Assembly: GCF_018279705.1 (NCBI RefSeq)
Contig: NZ_CP036498.1
Coordinates: forward strand, 2,683,001-2,747,000
DNA from: Tardiphaga alba
GTDB lineage: Bacteria > Pseudomonadota > Alphaproteobacteria > Rhizobiales > Xanthobacteraceae
Direction of reading: 5' to 3'
DNA length: 64,000 nt
The notes below the pieces were generated by a model. The model made no database searches and had not been told where the DNA came from. It worked only from the letters and a program-made list of their open reading frames with translations. Positions 8,877 to 17,762 of this stretch are shown one piece after another. Every line of letters starts with the position of its first letter. Position 1 is the first letter of the stretch. The position numbers and the translations under genes were made by a program.

Positions 8877-11075
8877 AGAAGCGACGAGCTTCCGATTCCT
8901 CCGTCTTACCAGCGCCAGTGCCACCAGCACCGTCGGCACCAAGATCGCCAACGCCAGGATCACGATCTGCCACTGCGACAGCGGATTGATGCCGCCGCCC
9001 GGCGTTGCCAGTGTGATGCCGCCAAGGATCAGCAGCACGCGCAGCGGCCATTCCATCGTGCCGGCGCGGCGGAGATCGCCGACCCAGGCCTGATAGCCCT
9101 GAATGCCACCGCAGATGAAGACGATGCCGATGCAGGCGAGGGCTGTGAGGCCGAGCGCCTCCGCATAAGGCATTTCGCCCTGCAGCAGCAGCGACGGATT
9201 CAGCACGAAGAAGAACGGGATGAAGTAGATGATGCTGCCGACCCACATGCTCTGCCATCCCGTCTTCATCGCCGGTGCGCCGGCAATGCCGGCGGCGGCA
9301 AAGGACGCGATGGCGACCGGCGGCGTGATCGATGACAGCATGCCCCAATAGAAGATGAACATGTGCACGGCCATCTTGTTGAGGCCGAGTTTTTCCAGCG
9401 CCGGCGCCACCAGGATGGCCAAGAAAATATAGCAGGAGGTGGTGGTCAGGCCGAGGCCGAGCACGAGGCTGGTGAAGGCGCACATCACCAGCAGCAGGAA
9501 GACATTGCCGCCGGCGATGGCGAGCAGATCATTGGCGAGGCTGGAGATCACGCCGGTCAGCGAGAAGGCACCGATCAGCAGGCCGCAGCCGGCGAGGATG
9601 GCAATCAGTTCGACGAAGGTCTTGCCGTTGAGTTCGAGGAAATGCAACCAGCGCGCGCCACCCCAGTTCTTGCCGGGGAAGAACTCGTTGAGGGCGGCCA
9701 GAATGCACATCCCCCACAGGATCGAATTCGGCGCATCCAGCCACAGCATGATGCCGGTGAGGGCGATGGCGAGCAGCAGCACCAGCGTGTTGCCGGTCTT
9801 CCATGGCGCCGGCCCGGACCACTGATGCAGGATCACGAGCAGTGCCGTGGCATAGAACGGCGCGTGGCTCTCGCGTTTGAAGTAGAGCAGCATCACCACC
9901 AGGATCGCGATGACGAACAGATAATACCAGCCGTCCTTGATCGCATCGCGGAAGCGCGGCAGCTCCTCGCGCGGAATGCCTTCGAGCTTGTGGCGTGCGG
10001 CATAGGAGTCCACCTGCGCGAACAGGCCGAAATAATACAGCACCGACGGAATGGTGGCGGCCAGCGCAACATCGGCGTAGCTGACGTTCATGAACTGCGC
10101 CATCACGAAAGCCGTTGCCCCCAGCACCGGCGGCGCCAGCACGGCGCCGGTGGAGGCGCAGGCTTCGATCGCGCCGGCATAAGACGGCGTGAAGCCCGTT
10201 TTCTTCATCGCCGGGATCGTCATGGTGCCGGCGGTGAGCACATTGGAGACGATGCTGCCGCCGACGGTGCCGAGCAGGCCCGATGCGAAGATACAGACCT
10301 TTGCAGCGCCGCCGCGGAACGTGCCGCAAAGCGCGAAGGCGATATTGATGAAGAATTTTCCGGCGCCCGTCATCATCAGCGCTGTGCCGAAGACGAGGAA
10401 GCCGATCACCGTATCGGCAAAGGCTTGGATCGGGATGCCGAGCAGGCTTTCGCCGGAGAGGACGTGATAGGCGGTGGTCTGCGCCAGTGTCGATTGGGTA
10501 CCGCGGAACGGGCCGAGCCAGCTTGAATCCGCCACCATCGGATAGATCGTGAAGGGCGCGACGCTGAGCAGCAGGCTCCAGCCGCCGGTGCGGCGCAGCG
10601 CTTCCATCAACACGAACCACATCACGAGTCCGGCCGCGATCACGCCATTGGGCGCGCCATCGAATTCCCAGCCGAACTGGGCGGCCTTTCGGATGTTCAG
10701 CATCAGGTAGATCGCGGCAGCGAAAGTGCCGACGAAGAGAATGAGGTCGTACCACGGCACGCGATCGAGATTGGCCTTCGGCGTTCCCGGAAACATCAGG
10801 AACGTGAACGGCAACATCAGCGCGATCAGGAGATAGAAGTATTCCGTATTCAGCTGCGTGTAATCGACGAGGAAGCGCAGTGCGAATTGCTGATTGATGC
10901 AGAGCAGGATGGTCGCGAGCGTTGCAGCCATCAAGGCCCAGCGCCAGATGCCGTGCAACGCGCGCACGCGCGTGACTTCAGACTCCTGGAGGTCGGCGAC
11001 CCCATGGGGATCGTCGAGCTCCATTTTCGGTGGCACGTCGGAATTCAGCCGCGCAGAGTCAGAAGATGAAGTCAT
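8874..11075 (-). CDS. TRAP transporter fused permease (4TM + 12TM), TAXI type
   Basis: A 733-aa inner-membrane protein with some 17-18 hydrophobic segments. It corresponds to the fused small (DctQ-like) and large (DctM-like) permease subunits found with TAXI-type substrate-binding proteins. DctM-like signatures include ASGLLGTVGGSIVSNVLTAG and the later repeat GLGLTTTSCYIFLAILVAPA. Uptake is driven by an ion gradient. The matching TAXI binding protein gene is upstream on the same strand, 191 bp away, with an inverted repeat in between. The substrate is unknown; neighbouring IclR and acyl-CoA carboxylase genes suggest an organic acid. The stop lies inside a repeat element. Confidence 0.9.
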   Translation of the reverse strand: MTSSSDSARLNSDVPPKMELDDPHGVADLQESEVTRVRALHGIWRWALMAATLATILLCINQQFALRFLVDYTQLNTEYFYLLIALMLPFTFLMFPGTPKANLDRVPWYDLILFVGTFAAAIYLMLNIRKAAQFGWEFDGAPNGVIAAGLVMWFVLMEALRRTGGWSLLLSVAPFTIYPMVADSSWLGPFRGTQSTLAQTTAYHVLSGESLLGIPIQAFADTVIGFLVFGTALMMTGAGKFFINIAFALCGTFRGGAAKVCIFASGLLGTVGGSIVSNVLTAGTMTIPAMKKTGFTPSYAGAIEACASTGAVLAPPVLGATAFVMAQFMNVSYADVALAATIPSVLYYFGLFAQVDSYAARHKLEGIPREELPRFRDAIKDGWYYLFVIAILVVMLLYFKRESHAPFYATALLVILHQWSGPAPWKTGNTLVLLLAIALTGIMLWLDAPNSILWGMCILAALNEFFPGKNWGGARWLHFLELNGKTFVELIAILAGCGLLIGAFSLTGVISSLANDLLAIAGGNVFLLLVMCAFTSLVLGLGLTTTSCYIFLAILVAPALEKLGLNKMAVHMFIFYWGMLSSITPPVAIASFAAAGIAGAPAMKTGWQSMWVGSIIYFIPFFFVLNPSLLLQGEMPYAEALGLTALACIGIVFICGGIQGYQAWVGDLRRAGTMEWPLRVLLILGGITLATPGGGINPLSQWQIVILALAILVPTVLVALALVRRRNRKLVAS

Positions 11076-11120
11076 GGCAATGCGATCCAGCGGCTTGTGG
11101 CGGATGAGGTGCTGCTTAAC

Positions 11121-11226
11121 ACCGTCCTCATGGTGAGGAGCGCGCCCATTGGCGCGCGTCTCGAACCATGGCGATCATCTCCATCCTTCGAGACGCCGCG
11201 CAAACGCACAGCTCCTCAGGATGAGG
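11121..11226. repeat. Inverted repeat, 'CTCAGGATGA / TCCTTCGAG' family, copy 1
   Basis: A divergent copy: CCTCATGGTGAGG on the left arm and CATCCTTCGAGACGC ... GCTCCTCAGGATGAGG on the right. It lies between the TAXI binding protein and the permease, where it could form a hairpin in the shared transcript and tune the ratio of the two products. Confidence 0.7.
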
Positions 11227-11266
11227 AAGAGTTTGTGGAGCGAGCGACATTTCAAATCGAAACGCG

Positions 11267-12421
11267 CTATTCCTCGAAACCGTTCGGCATATTGGCCTTG
11301 ACGAGCGCATCTGCGCGCGCCGTCATCCAGCCGCTGAGAAACTCGCTTTCGCTCTTCGATGCACTGGCTTTGGCGTAACCATCCCATGCAGCCTTCAAAA
11401 TGCCCTGCCGCTTGATGAGCCCGTCATTGTGCATCTGATCTTCGGCGGTCCAGTGATTGGCCTCCTTCAACGCGCGCACGGCGCCGGGATGGAAAGGCAC
11501 CACCCATTTCATCGACTGTGCCTTGACGGCAAGGCCAAGCGCGCCGGGCGCGTTATCCTTGTAGGCGTCGAAATTCACGATCATCGCCTTGGTGATCGCG
11601 TAGATCTGGTCTTCGCTCTGCGAGCCGTAAACCGTCGCGATGGGATAGGGGTAGGTGCTGAGCTTGATCGGCGTCTGCGGCGTGATGCCGGCACCGCAAG
11701 TCGCGACGTGCGGATTGAAGAACGGTGCGATGCGCTTCACGCGCTCCCATGCCGCCTTGTCCTCGGCCGGCATCGGCGGCCAGATCAGTCCGCGCGGCGA
11801 TGTCTCGGCTTCCTTGGCCGGGCCGGTAATGGTGGTGCCGAAAGCCGCATCGACGTCGTTGTTCACCATGCCTTTCCACATCGCGCCGTAGCTGGCGAAT
11901 TCGATCGGCTTCACATCGGCCTTGGTCAATCCGCCATAGGCCATGATGGCGAGCGAGTTCTGGTTCAAGGCGGGCGAGCCTACGACGAAGCCGACGCGCT
12001 TGCCGCGGAGATCCTTGATCTCTTTAACGTTGATATCCTTGGCGACGCCAAGCGACGCGCCGTTGCAGTCGATGGTGGAGAGCGTCACCTGCGCGGGCTG
12101 CGGGCCCCATTCCTTGGCGCCGAACTCGAACACGCCTTCCTGCGCGAAATAGACGCCCGAGCCCATCCACGACATCGTTGCACGACCGGCGCGCAGCGGC
12201 GCCATGCGGGCAACATCGTTGCCGGCGGGCAGAACACGTACGTCGGTGCCGTATTTGTCCTTCATCATTTTGCCGACAGCGACAGCGATGTTGAAGCCGG
12301 CGGTGCCGGTGTCATAGGCGGTGACCGCCATGGATGATGGAAGCTTGATGTCTTGTGCTTGTACGGCGCCGGCCGTGCACAGCACAGCCATCGACGCCAG
12401 CCCAACGAGCCGGTGCAACAT
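11267..12421 (-). CDS. TAXI family TRAP transporter solute-binding protein
   Basis: A 384-aa exported protein with signal peptide MLHRLVGLASMAVLCTAGAVQA. The mature protein has the TAXI-type pattern: an early GTAGFNIAVAVGKMMKDKYG, then RMAPLRAGRATMSWMGSG, and DLRGKRVGFVVGSPALN. It should capture the substrate in the periplasm and deliver it to the fused permease encoded downstream. GGAGGGATCT precedes the ATG at 12421, a strong ribosome binding site. It is divergent from the IclR regulator 350 bp away, which probably controls it. The length is somewhat above the 320-350 aa typical of the family. Confidence 0.9.
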   Translation of the reverse strand: MLHRLVGLASMAVLCTAGAVQAQDIKLPSSMAVTAYDTGTAGFNIAVAVGKMMKDKYGTDVRVLPAGNDVARMAPLRAGRATMSWMGSGVYFAQEGVFEFGAKEWGPQPAQVTLSTIDCNGASLGVAKDINVKEIKDLRGKRVGFVVGSPALNQNSLAIMAYGGLTKADVKPIEFASYGAMWKGMVNNDVDAAFGTTITGPAKEAETSPRGLIWPPMPAEDKAAWERVKRIAPFFNPHVATCGAGITPQTPIKLSTYPYPIATVYGSQSEDQIYAITKAMIVNFDAYKDNAPGALGLAVKAQSMKWVVPFHPGAVRALKEANHWTAEDQMHNDGLIKRQGILKAAWDGYAKASASKSESEFLSGWMTARADALVKANMPNGFEE

Positions 12422-12774
12422 AGATCCCTCCCGAATGCATTCGCTTTGCGAATTGCTTTTGTTATTTCGCGATCATGTCATCGCGTTTTGACGATGACAA
12501 CATGGATTGGCATCACCGTCCTCGTTCTCTGGGCCGATGCGCGGCGGCGAAAGCATTGCGTCATTGCTCGCTAAAGGTGTGTGGGTGCTGCGACGATACG
12601 CGCCCAAAGCATGAGGGGTTGCGCGCATCATGGTGTTGTCGTTCGAAATTCCGTGAGGTAGCGTAGCCGGCAAGCGGAATATAATTCCGCGTAACGAAAC
12701 GGGATGGCGGCGCTGCTGGAGGTCAATGACGACCGGTTCCAGCCAAAGATGCGCCGCCCAAGAGGATGCGCATT
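12422..12774. other. Divergent intergenic region between TAXI and IclR genes
   Basis: About 350 bp without a convincing gene. It must hold the promoters of the TAXI-TRAP operon and of the IclR gene, and any IclR operator, but I could not pick out a confident -35/-10 pair or a clear palindrome by eye. Confidence 0.4.
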
Positions 12775-13743
12775 ATGGGACGACGGTCTGAACGGCTCAC
12801 CAAGCAGGGTATGCTCGCCAGCGATCAGACGGGCGAGGGCGACGTGATTCAGGTGGTCTCGCGCGCATTCGATATCCTGCGCTGCTTCGAGGGCCACGAT
12901 GCGCGCCTCGGTAATCTCGAAATTTCCAAGCGTTGCGGCCTGCCGCGCTCGACGGTGTCGCGCCTGACGCATACGCTGACCCGGATGGGCCAGCTCGCTT
13001 ATCTCCCCGGCGATCAAAAATACCGCATTGGCTCCAGCGCGGTGGCGATGAGCACCTCGATGACGCGCGGCCTGCAGGTGCGCAACCTGATCCGCATGCG
13101 GCTGCAGGAAGTGGCCGATCAGATCCCCGGCACCATCGGCTTCACGATCCCCGACCGTCACCACATGGTCTATCTCGAATATGCCCGCGCCGATCACGCG
13201 CTCGGACTGCATTCGACCACCGGCAGCCGCATTGCCATGGGCCGTACGGCCGCCGGCCATGCCTATCTGGCGGCGCTCGACGAAGATGTCGGCAATGCGC
13301 TGATCAAGGACATGTCGCGGGACATGCCGGATGAGGCCAATATCCTGCGCAGCAGGATCGAAGCCAATCGCCAGTCGCTGCGTGACCATGGCTATGTCAT
13401 CGCCAGCGGCATGTTCAGCCCGCACATTACCGGCATCGGCGTTCCGATCTGGTCGCCGCATTACCAGACCTATGTGGTGGTGGTGATCGGCGTGCTGTCG
13501 GCCATGTATGACGATGAGCGGATGGCGAGCGAGATCGGCCCGATCATTCGTCAGCTCAGCGAGACGATCAGCGTCATGATCCAGAATGCCGATAGCGGCC
13601 TCACCGCGGCTGCCGTGTCGAGCGCCCCTTCGGCCCCAACAATTCATAAAAAAATGCTCCCGGAGGGAATGAATGAACTGGAAGCCGGAACTCGACGACC
13701 TGGCCCGGCGCGAAGCCTTCGCGCGGGAGATGGGCGGCGCTGA
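12775..13743 (+). CDS. IclR family transcriptional regulator
   Basis: A 322-aa regulator. Residues 25-90 form the winged helix-turn-helix (VIQVVSRAFDILRCFEGHDA, then GNLEISKRCGLPRSTVSRLT as recognition region); residues 105-280 form the IclR effector domain. ATG 12775 has AGAGG 10 nt upstream; an in-frame ATG at 12766 is the alternative. The gene runs 71 nt into the acyl-CoA carboxylase gene, so its last 20 or so residues are coded by sequence that is also the next gene's start. Likely controls that gene and the divergent TAXI-TRAP operon; effector unknown, probably an aromatic or organic acid. Confidence 0.88.
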   Translation: MGRRSERLTKQGMLASDQTGEGDVIQVVSRAFDILRCFEGHDARLGNLEISKRCGLPRSTVSRLTHTLTRMGQLAYLPGDQKYRIGSSAVAMSTSMTRGLQVRNLIRMRLQEVADQIPGTIGFTIPDRHHMVYLEYARADHALGLHSTTGSRIAMGRTAAGHAYLAALDEDVGNALIKDMSRDMPDEANILRSRIEANRQSLRDHGYVIASGMFSPHITGIGVPIWSPHYQTYVVVVIGVLSAMYDDERMASEIGPIIRQLSETISVMIQNADSGLTAAAVSSAPSAPTIHKKMLPEGMNELEAGTRRPGPARSLRAGDGRR

Positions 13744-15229
13744 CAAGGTCAAGCGACAGCATGACCAGGGCCGGCTCACGGTTCGTGAGCGCATCGACAA
13801 GCTGACCGACGCCAACAGTTTTCATGAGATCGGTGCCGTCTCCGGCATCGGCGAATATGACGAGAAGGGCGAGCTGACGAAGCTGACCCCGGCCAACTGC
13901 GTGTTCGGCCGGGCGCGGATCGATGGCCGCACCGTTGTCGTGGTCGGCGATGACTTCACCGTGCGCGGTGGATCAGCCGATGCGTCGATCTCGGCCAAAC
14001 CATTGATGGCCGAGGAGATGGCGCATGAGCTGCGCCTGCCGATCATCCGTGTCATCGAAGGTTCGGGTGGCGGTGGCTCGGTGAAGACCATCGAGACCAA
14101 GGGCGCCGCCAATCTGCCCGGCGGCGTCGGCGGCACGCGTTGGTACTGGTACACAACGGCGAACCTGTCCCAGGTGCCGGTGGTTGGTCTCGGGCTCGGC
14201 TCCGTCGCCGGCCTCGGTGCCGCGCGTCTGGCTGCGTGCCACTATTCGGTGATGACCAAGAACTCTGCGATGTTCGTCGCAGGGCCACCGGTCGTCGCGC
14301 GTCTTGGTGCAGCCCTCGACAAGAAAGAACTCGGCGGCGCCGATATCCAGACACGTGCCGGCGGTGTCGATCATGCGGTCAATACGGAGGAGGAGGCCTT
14401 CGCCTGCGCGCGGCGCTTCCTGTCCTACCTTCCGTCATCGGTCTACGAATTGCCGCCGACGCTTCCCTGCAATGACGACCCCGAGCGGGCCGAGCCGATG
14501 CTGCTCAACGCCGTGCCGCGCGGGCGCAAGGAAGTCTACAAGATGCGGCCGATCATCGACGCTGTCGTCGATCGCGGCTCGTTCTTCGAAATGTCGGCGA
14601 ATTTCGGTCGCCCGATCATCACGGGTTTTGCCCGCCTCGAAGGGCGCGCTGTTCTCGTGCTGGCCAGCGATCCGTTCCACTACGGCGGTTCGTGGACGTC
14701 AGACGCCTGCCAGAAAGTGATCCGCTTCGTCGATCTCGCCGAGACCTTCCATCTGCCGGTGGTCTATCTGATGGACTGCCCGGGTTTCATGGTCGGCCTC
14801 GAAGCCGAGAAACAGGCGACCATCCGCTATGGCGTGCGCGCGATGGCGGCGGTGAACCAGAGCACGGTGCCGTGGTGCACGATCATCCTGCGCAACGCTT
14901 TTGGCGTCGCCGGCGTGGTGCATCAGCCGGCCAACCGCTATTCGATGCGCTATGCGTGGCCATCTGCCTATTGGGGCTCGCTGCCATTGGAAGGCGGTAT
15001 CGAGGCCGCCTATCGCGCCGAGATCGATGCGGCCGATGATCCCAAGGCCAAGCTCGAGGAAATTGAGGAGCGTCTCAACAAGCTGCGTTCGCCGTTCCGT
15101 TCGGCCGAGAAGTTCTGGGTGGAAGAGGTGATCAACCCGCTGAAGACGCGCTCGCTGCTGTGTGAGTTTGCGCGTCTCGCTGAGCCTTTGCGCACGCCCG
15201 GCCCGGCGCGATTGCAGATGCGGCCGTGA
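13673..15229 (+). CDS. Acyl-CoA carboxylase, carboxyltransferase (beta) subunit
   Basis: A 518-aa carboxyltransferase of the propionyl-/methylcrotonyl-CoA carboxylase beta type. It transfers CO2 from carboxybiotin to an acyl-CoA. Crotonase-like N and C halves can be followed: the early QHDQGRLTVRERIDKL segment, the GSGGGGSVKT oxyanion region of the N half, and VDCPGF-like MDCPGFMVGLEAEK with FGVAGVVHQPANRYSMRYAW in the C half. GGAGGG lies 6 nt before the ATG. No biotin carboxylase or biotin carrier gene is in this window, so the partner must be elsewhere. The acyl-CoA substrate is unclear; context with TRAP transport suggests degradation of an imported acid. Confidence 0.88.
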   Translation: MNWKPELDDLARREAFAREMGGADKVKRQHDQGRLTVRERIDKLTDANSFHEIGAVSGIGEYDEKGELTKLTPANCVFGRARIDGRTVVVVGDDFTVRGGSADASISAKPLMAEEMAHELRLPIIRVIEGSGGGGSVKTIETKGAANLPGGVGGTRWYWYTTANLSQVPVVGLGLGSVAGLGAARLAACHYSVMTKNSAMFVAGPPVVARLGAALDKKELGGADIQTRAGGVDHAVNTEEEAFACARRFLSYLPSSVYELPPTLPCNDDPERAEPMLLNAVPRGRKEVYKMRPIIDAVVDRGSFFEMSANFGRPIITGFARLEGRAVLVLASDPFHYGGSWTSDACQKVIRFVDLAETFHLPVVYLMDCPGFMVGLEAEKQATIRYGVRAMAAVNQSTVPWCTIILRNAFGVAGVVHQPANRYSMRYAWPSAYWGSLPLEGGIEAAYRAEIDAADDPKAKLEEIEERLNKLRSPFRSAEKFWVEEVINPLKTRSLLCEFARLAEPLRTPGPARLQMRP

Positions 15230-15236
15230 CTAATAG

Positions 15237-15325
15237 TGTAGGGTGGGCAAAGCAAAGCGTGCCCACCATCACGCGCACGGCACTTGAAGGTGGGCACGGC
15301 GCTTCGCGCCTTTGCCCACCCTACA
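15237..15325. repeat. Inverted repeat, 'TAGGGTGGGCAAAG' family, copy 2
   Basis: TGTAGGGTGGGCAAAGC pairs with GCCTTTGCCCACCCTACA at the other end, with smaller hairpins inside. It sits between the convergent carboxylase and MFS genes, 8 bp after the carboxylase stop, and could terminate both. Confidence 0.88.
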
Positions 15326-15328
15326 TCC

Positions 15329-16624
15329 TCACGCCGTCGCCATCTTCTTGTCCTTCGTGATCGCCAGCACGATCACGGCGGCCACGATGCAAAGAGCACC
15401 TGCCGCAAAGAATGCCGGCAGGTAGCTCAAAAGCACCGTGCGCGACAGGCCGGCGCCGAAGGCGGCCGTCGCCGCGCCGAGCTGATGGCCCGCAAAGATC
15501 CAGCCGAAGACGAGGCCGGCACGCTCCGCGCCAAACTGCGCGGCGGTAAGACGGACAGTCGGCGGCACCGTAGCAATCCAGTCGAGGCCATAGAACAACG
15601 CGAACAGCGATAGCCCGTAGAAGGTGAAGTCGGTGAAGGGCAGCGCCAGCAGCGACAGGCCGCGCAGGCCGTAATACCAGAACAGCAGGTAGCGGTTGTC
15701 ATAGCGATCCGACAGCCAGCCCGATGCGATGGTGCCGACGAAATCGAACACGCCCATGGCCGCGAGCAGGCCAGCGGCCTGCACTTCGGGAATGCCGAAG
15801 TCCAGGCACATGGGGATCAGGTGAACCTGCACGAGCCCGTTGGTGCTGGCGCCGCAGATGAAAAAAGTCGCGAACAGGATCCAGAATACTTTTGTCTTCG
15901 CGGCATCGCGCAGCGCGCCGAGGGCCGCCGCCATGATCGGCGCATTGGCCGGGGGAGGCGGAGGCAGCGGATCGGTGCTGGTATCGCCGAACGGGCGCAG
16001 ATCGAGATCGCTCGGCCGATCGCGCATCACCAGCAACACGGCGATAGCGGCAAAAGCGAGCATCACGCACATCAAAGCGAGCGCCCAGCGCCAGCCGACT
16101 TGCGCGGTGATGCTCGCTAGAATGGGCAGGAAGATTAGCTGTCCGGTGGCGGCGCTTGCAGTGAGGATGCCGATCACAAGGCCGCGCCGCTCCTTGAACC
16201 AGCGCGACGCCACGGTGGCGCCGAGGACGAGGGCCGTCATACCGGTGCCGACGCCGACCGCAAATCCCCACAGGGCTACTAACTGCCAGAGCTCTGTCAT
16301 GCCGAGCGACAGCACCAGGCTGGCGACCACGATCACCAGTGCCGTCAGCGTAACATTACGCAGCCCGTAGCGGTTCATCAGCGCCGCGGCGAAGGGTGCC
16401 ATCAGGCCGAACAGCACGAAGCGGATCGACATGGCCGAGGAAATCTCGGCAGTGCTCCAGCCGAATTCCTTCTGCAAGGGCACGATGAACACGCCGGGCG
16501 CGCCGACCGCCGCGGCACTCACCAGCGCGGTGATGAAGGTCACGGCAATCATCGCCCAGCCGTAATGGATGTTGCGGCGAGCGAGTGCGGTCGAAAGCCA
16601 TCCGGAGATCATCGTGATGTCCAT
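15329..16624 (-). CDS. MFS transporter, oxalate/formate-antiporter-like
   Basis: A 431-aa protein with 12 hydrophobic segments. N-terminal RRNIHYGWAMIAVTF and the loop MNRYGLRNVTL between segments 2 and 3, and the central cytoplasmic loop rich in charged residues with RDRPSDLDLRPFG, are typical of the OFA/monocarboxylate branch of the major facilitator superfamily. The frame continues upstream to 16768, but that part is coded by an inverted repeat, so ATG 16624 (MDITMISGW) is the likely start. It may import or export the acid handled by the neighbouring carboxylase, but no substrate can be read from the sequence. Confidence 0.85.
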   Translation of the reverse strand: MDITMISGWLSTALARRNIHYGWAMIAVTFITALVSAAAVGAPGVFIVPLQKEFGWSTAEISSAMSIRFVLFGLMAPFAAALMNRYGLRNVTLTALVIVVASLVLSLGMTELWQLVALWGFAVGVGTGMTALVLGATVASRWFKERRGLVIGILTASAATGQLIFLPILASITAQVGWRWALALMCVMLAFAAIAVLLVMRDRPSDLDLRPFGDTSTDPLPPPPPANAPIMAAALGALRDAAKTKVFWILFATFFICGASTNGLVQVHLIPMCLDFGIPEVQAAGLLAAMGVFDFVGTIASGWLSDRYDNRYLLFWYYGLRGLSLLALPFTDFTFYGLSLFALFYGLDWIATVPPTVRLTAAQFGAERAGLVFGWIFAGHQLGAATAAFGAGLSRTVLLSYLPAFFAAGALCIVAAVIVLAITKDKKMATA

Positions 16625-16699
16625 GTGATGAAAAGGATGATGCTCATCATATGATGCGCTGCGGCAATTGCAAGGGAGGGAGCGCTCCGCCCTCTCAAC

Positions 16700-16836
16700 C
16701 GTCATTGCGAGCCCTGAAGAATTGGCAAAGCCAATTCTTTTGGGCGAAGCAATCCAGTTCTTGACCAAAGACTGGATTGCTTCGTCGCTACGCTAAGGGA
16801 ACAGCCAATTGGCTTTTCCTGACCTCGCAATGACGG
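16700..16836. repeat. Inverted repeat, 'CGTCATTGCGAG / GAAGCAATCCAG' family, copy 1
   Basis: CCGTCATTGCGAG on the left is mirrored by CTCGCAATGACGG on the right; an inner pair GAAGCAATCCAGT and ACTGGATTGCTTC forms the core. Insertions such as AATTGGCAAAGCCAATT make secondary hairpins. A second copy lies at 25182-25276. Confidence 0.85.
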
Positions 16837-16842
16837 CGAAAA

Positions 16843-17613
16843 TTACCGCTTGCGATTGATGAAGTCGCCCATCAGCTTTTGCGGTTCACCGGTCAGATAG
16901 GCCTGGCCGAACACCCCGACGCTGAGATCCATCGACTCCTTCAATGGCAGCTCTTCCCATTGACGCAGCATGGCTTTTTGCGATCGCAACGCGTCCGGTG
17001 CGCATTCGAGCAGGGCATCGACCAGCTTCTCGACCTCGGCGTCGAGCGCGCCTTGGGCTGCCACCACATCGACAAGTCCCCAGTTCAGCGCCGTCGGTGC
17101 ATCAATGGTGGCCGCTGTCATGATCAACCAGCGTGCACGGCTCCAGCCGATCAGCCGCGGCAGCAGCGCCGCCTGGATCACCGAGGGAATACCGACGCGC
17201 ACCTCGGGCATGGCGAATTTCGCATCATGCGCTGCAACGCGAAAATCGCAGGCGGCAGCGAATTCCAGCCCGCCGCCGAGGCTCCAGCCGGGAATGCGGG
17301 CGATGACGGGGGCAGGGAAGAGCCGCGGCGCATCGCAAAGCGCGCGCAGGCCCGAGATAAACGTCTCGGCCGAGCGCTGGTCGAGGCCCGCCATCTCTTT
17401 GATATCGGCGCCGCCGATCATGCTCTTTTCGCTTTGGCCGGCGATGAGCAGCACGCGGATGTCGCGATCGGCGGCGAGGGCCTCGATACCTTCGCGGACG
17501 TGATTGATCACAGTAGTGCCAAGGATGTTGAGCGATCCCGCATTGCAGATCGTCAGCCGGACGACACCGCGGGAGTCGCGGTCGATGCCGCAATGCGGAT
17601 TGAGCATGTGCAT
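16843..17613 (-). CDS. Enoyl-CoA hydratase/isomerase family protein
   Basis: A 256-aa crotonase-fold enzyme. The oxyanion segments are SMIGGADIKEMAG (about residue 70) and GWSLGGGLEFAAACDFR (about residue 110), followed by FAMPEVRVGIPSVIQAALL. The family hydrates or isomerises acyl-CoA double bonds. One of the two Glu residues used by true hydratases is not evident at the usual place, so the exact reaction is open. ATG 17613 has AGGA 8 nt upstream and is preferred to the one at 17631. Divergent from the TetR gene, which may regulate it. Confidence 0.85.
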   Translation of the reverse strand: MHMLNPHCGIDRDSRGVVRLTICNAGSLNILGTTVINHVREGIEALAADRDIRVLLIAGQSEKSMIGGADIKEMAGLDQRSAETFISGLRALCDAPRLFPAPVIARIPGWSLGGGLEFAAACDFRVAAHDAKFAMPEVRVGIPSVIQAALLPRLIGWSRARWLIMTAATIDAPTALNWGLVDVVAAQGALDAEVEKLVDALLECAPDALRSQKAMLRQWEELPLKESMDLSVGVFGQAYLTGEPQKLMGDFINRKR

Positions 17614-17762
17614 GGGAATTCCTCGCCTCACGAGCTTTTTTTCAAGGCTCAGGTTCCGCGGCAGCTGCTTAAAGTCAAGCGCGCCCAGCGGGACGCGTTG
17701 CGCGCGCGGCGCAGAGCAATTAGTATGATCAGTATCATCTTTTTCGGCGGAATGGACCGGGC

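Noticed and set aside
9363..10526. A 387-codon plus-strand frame inside the TRAP permease gene
   Set aside because: It is antisense to a clear membrane protein and has the Arg/His/Glu-rich composition of a shadow frame.
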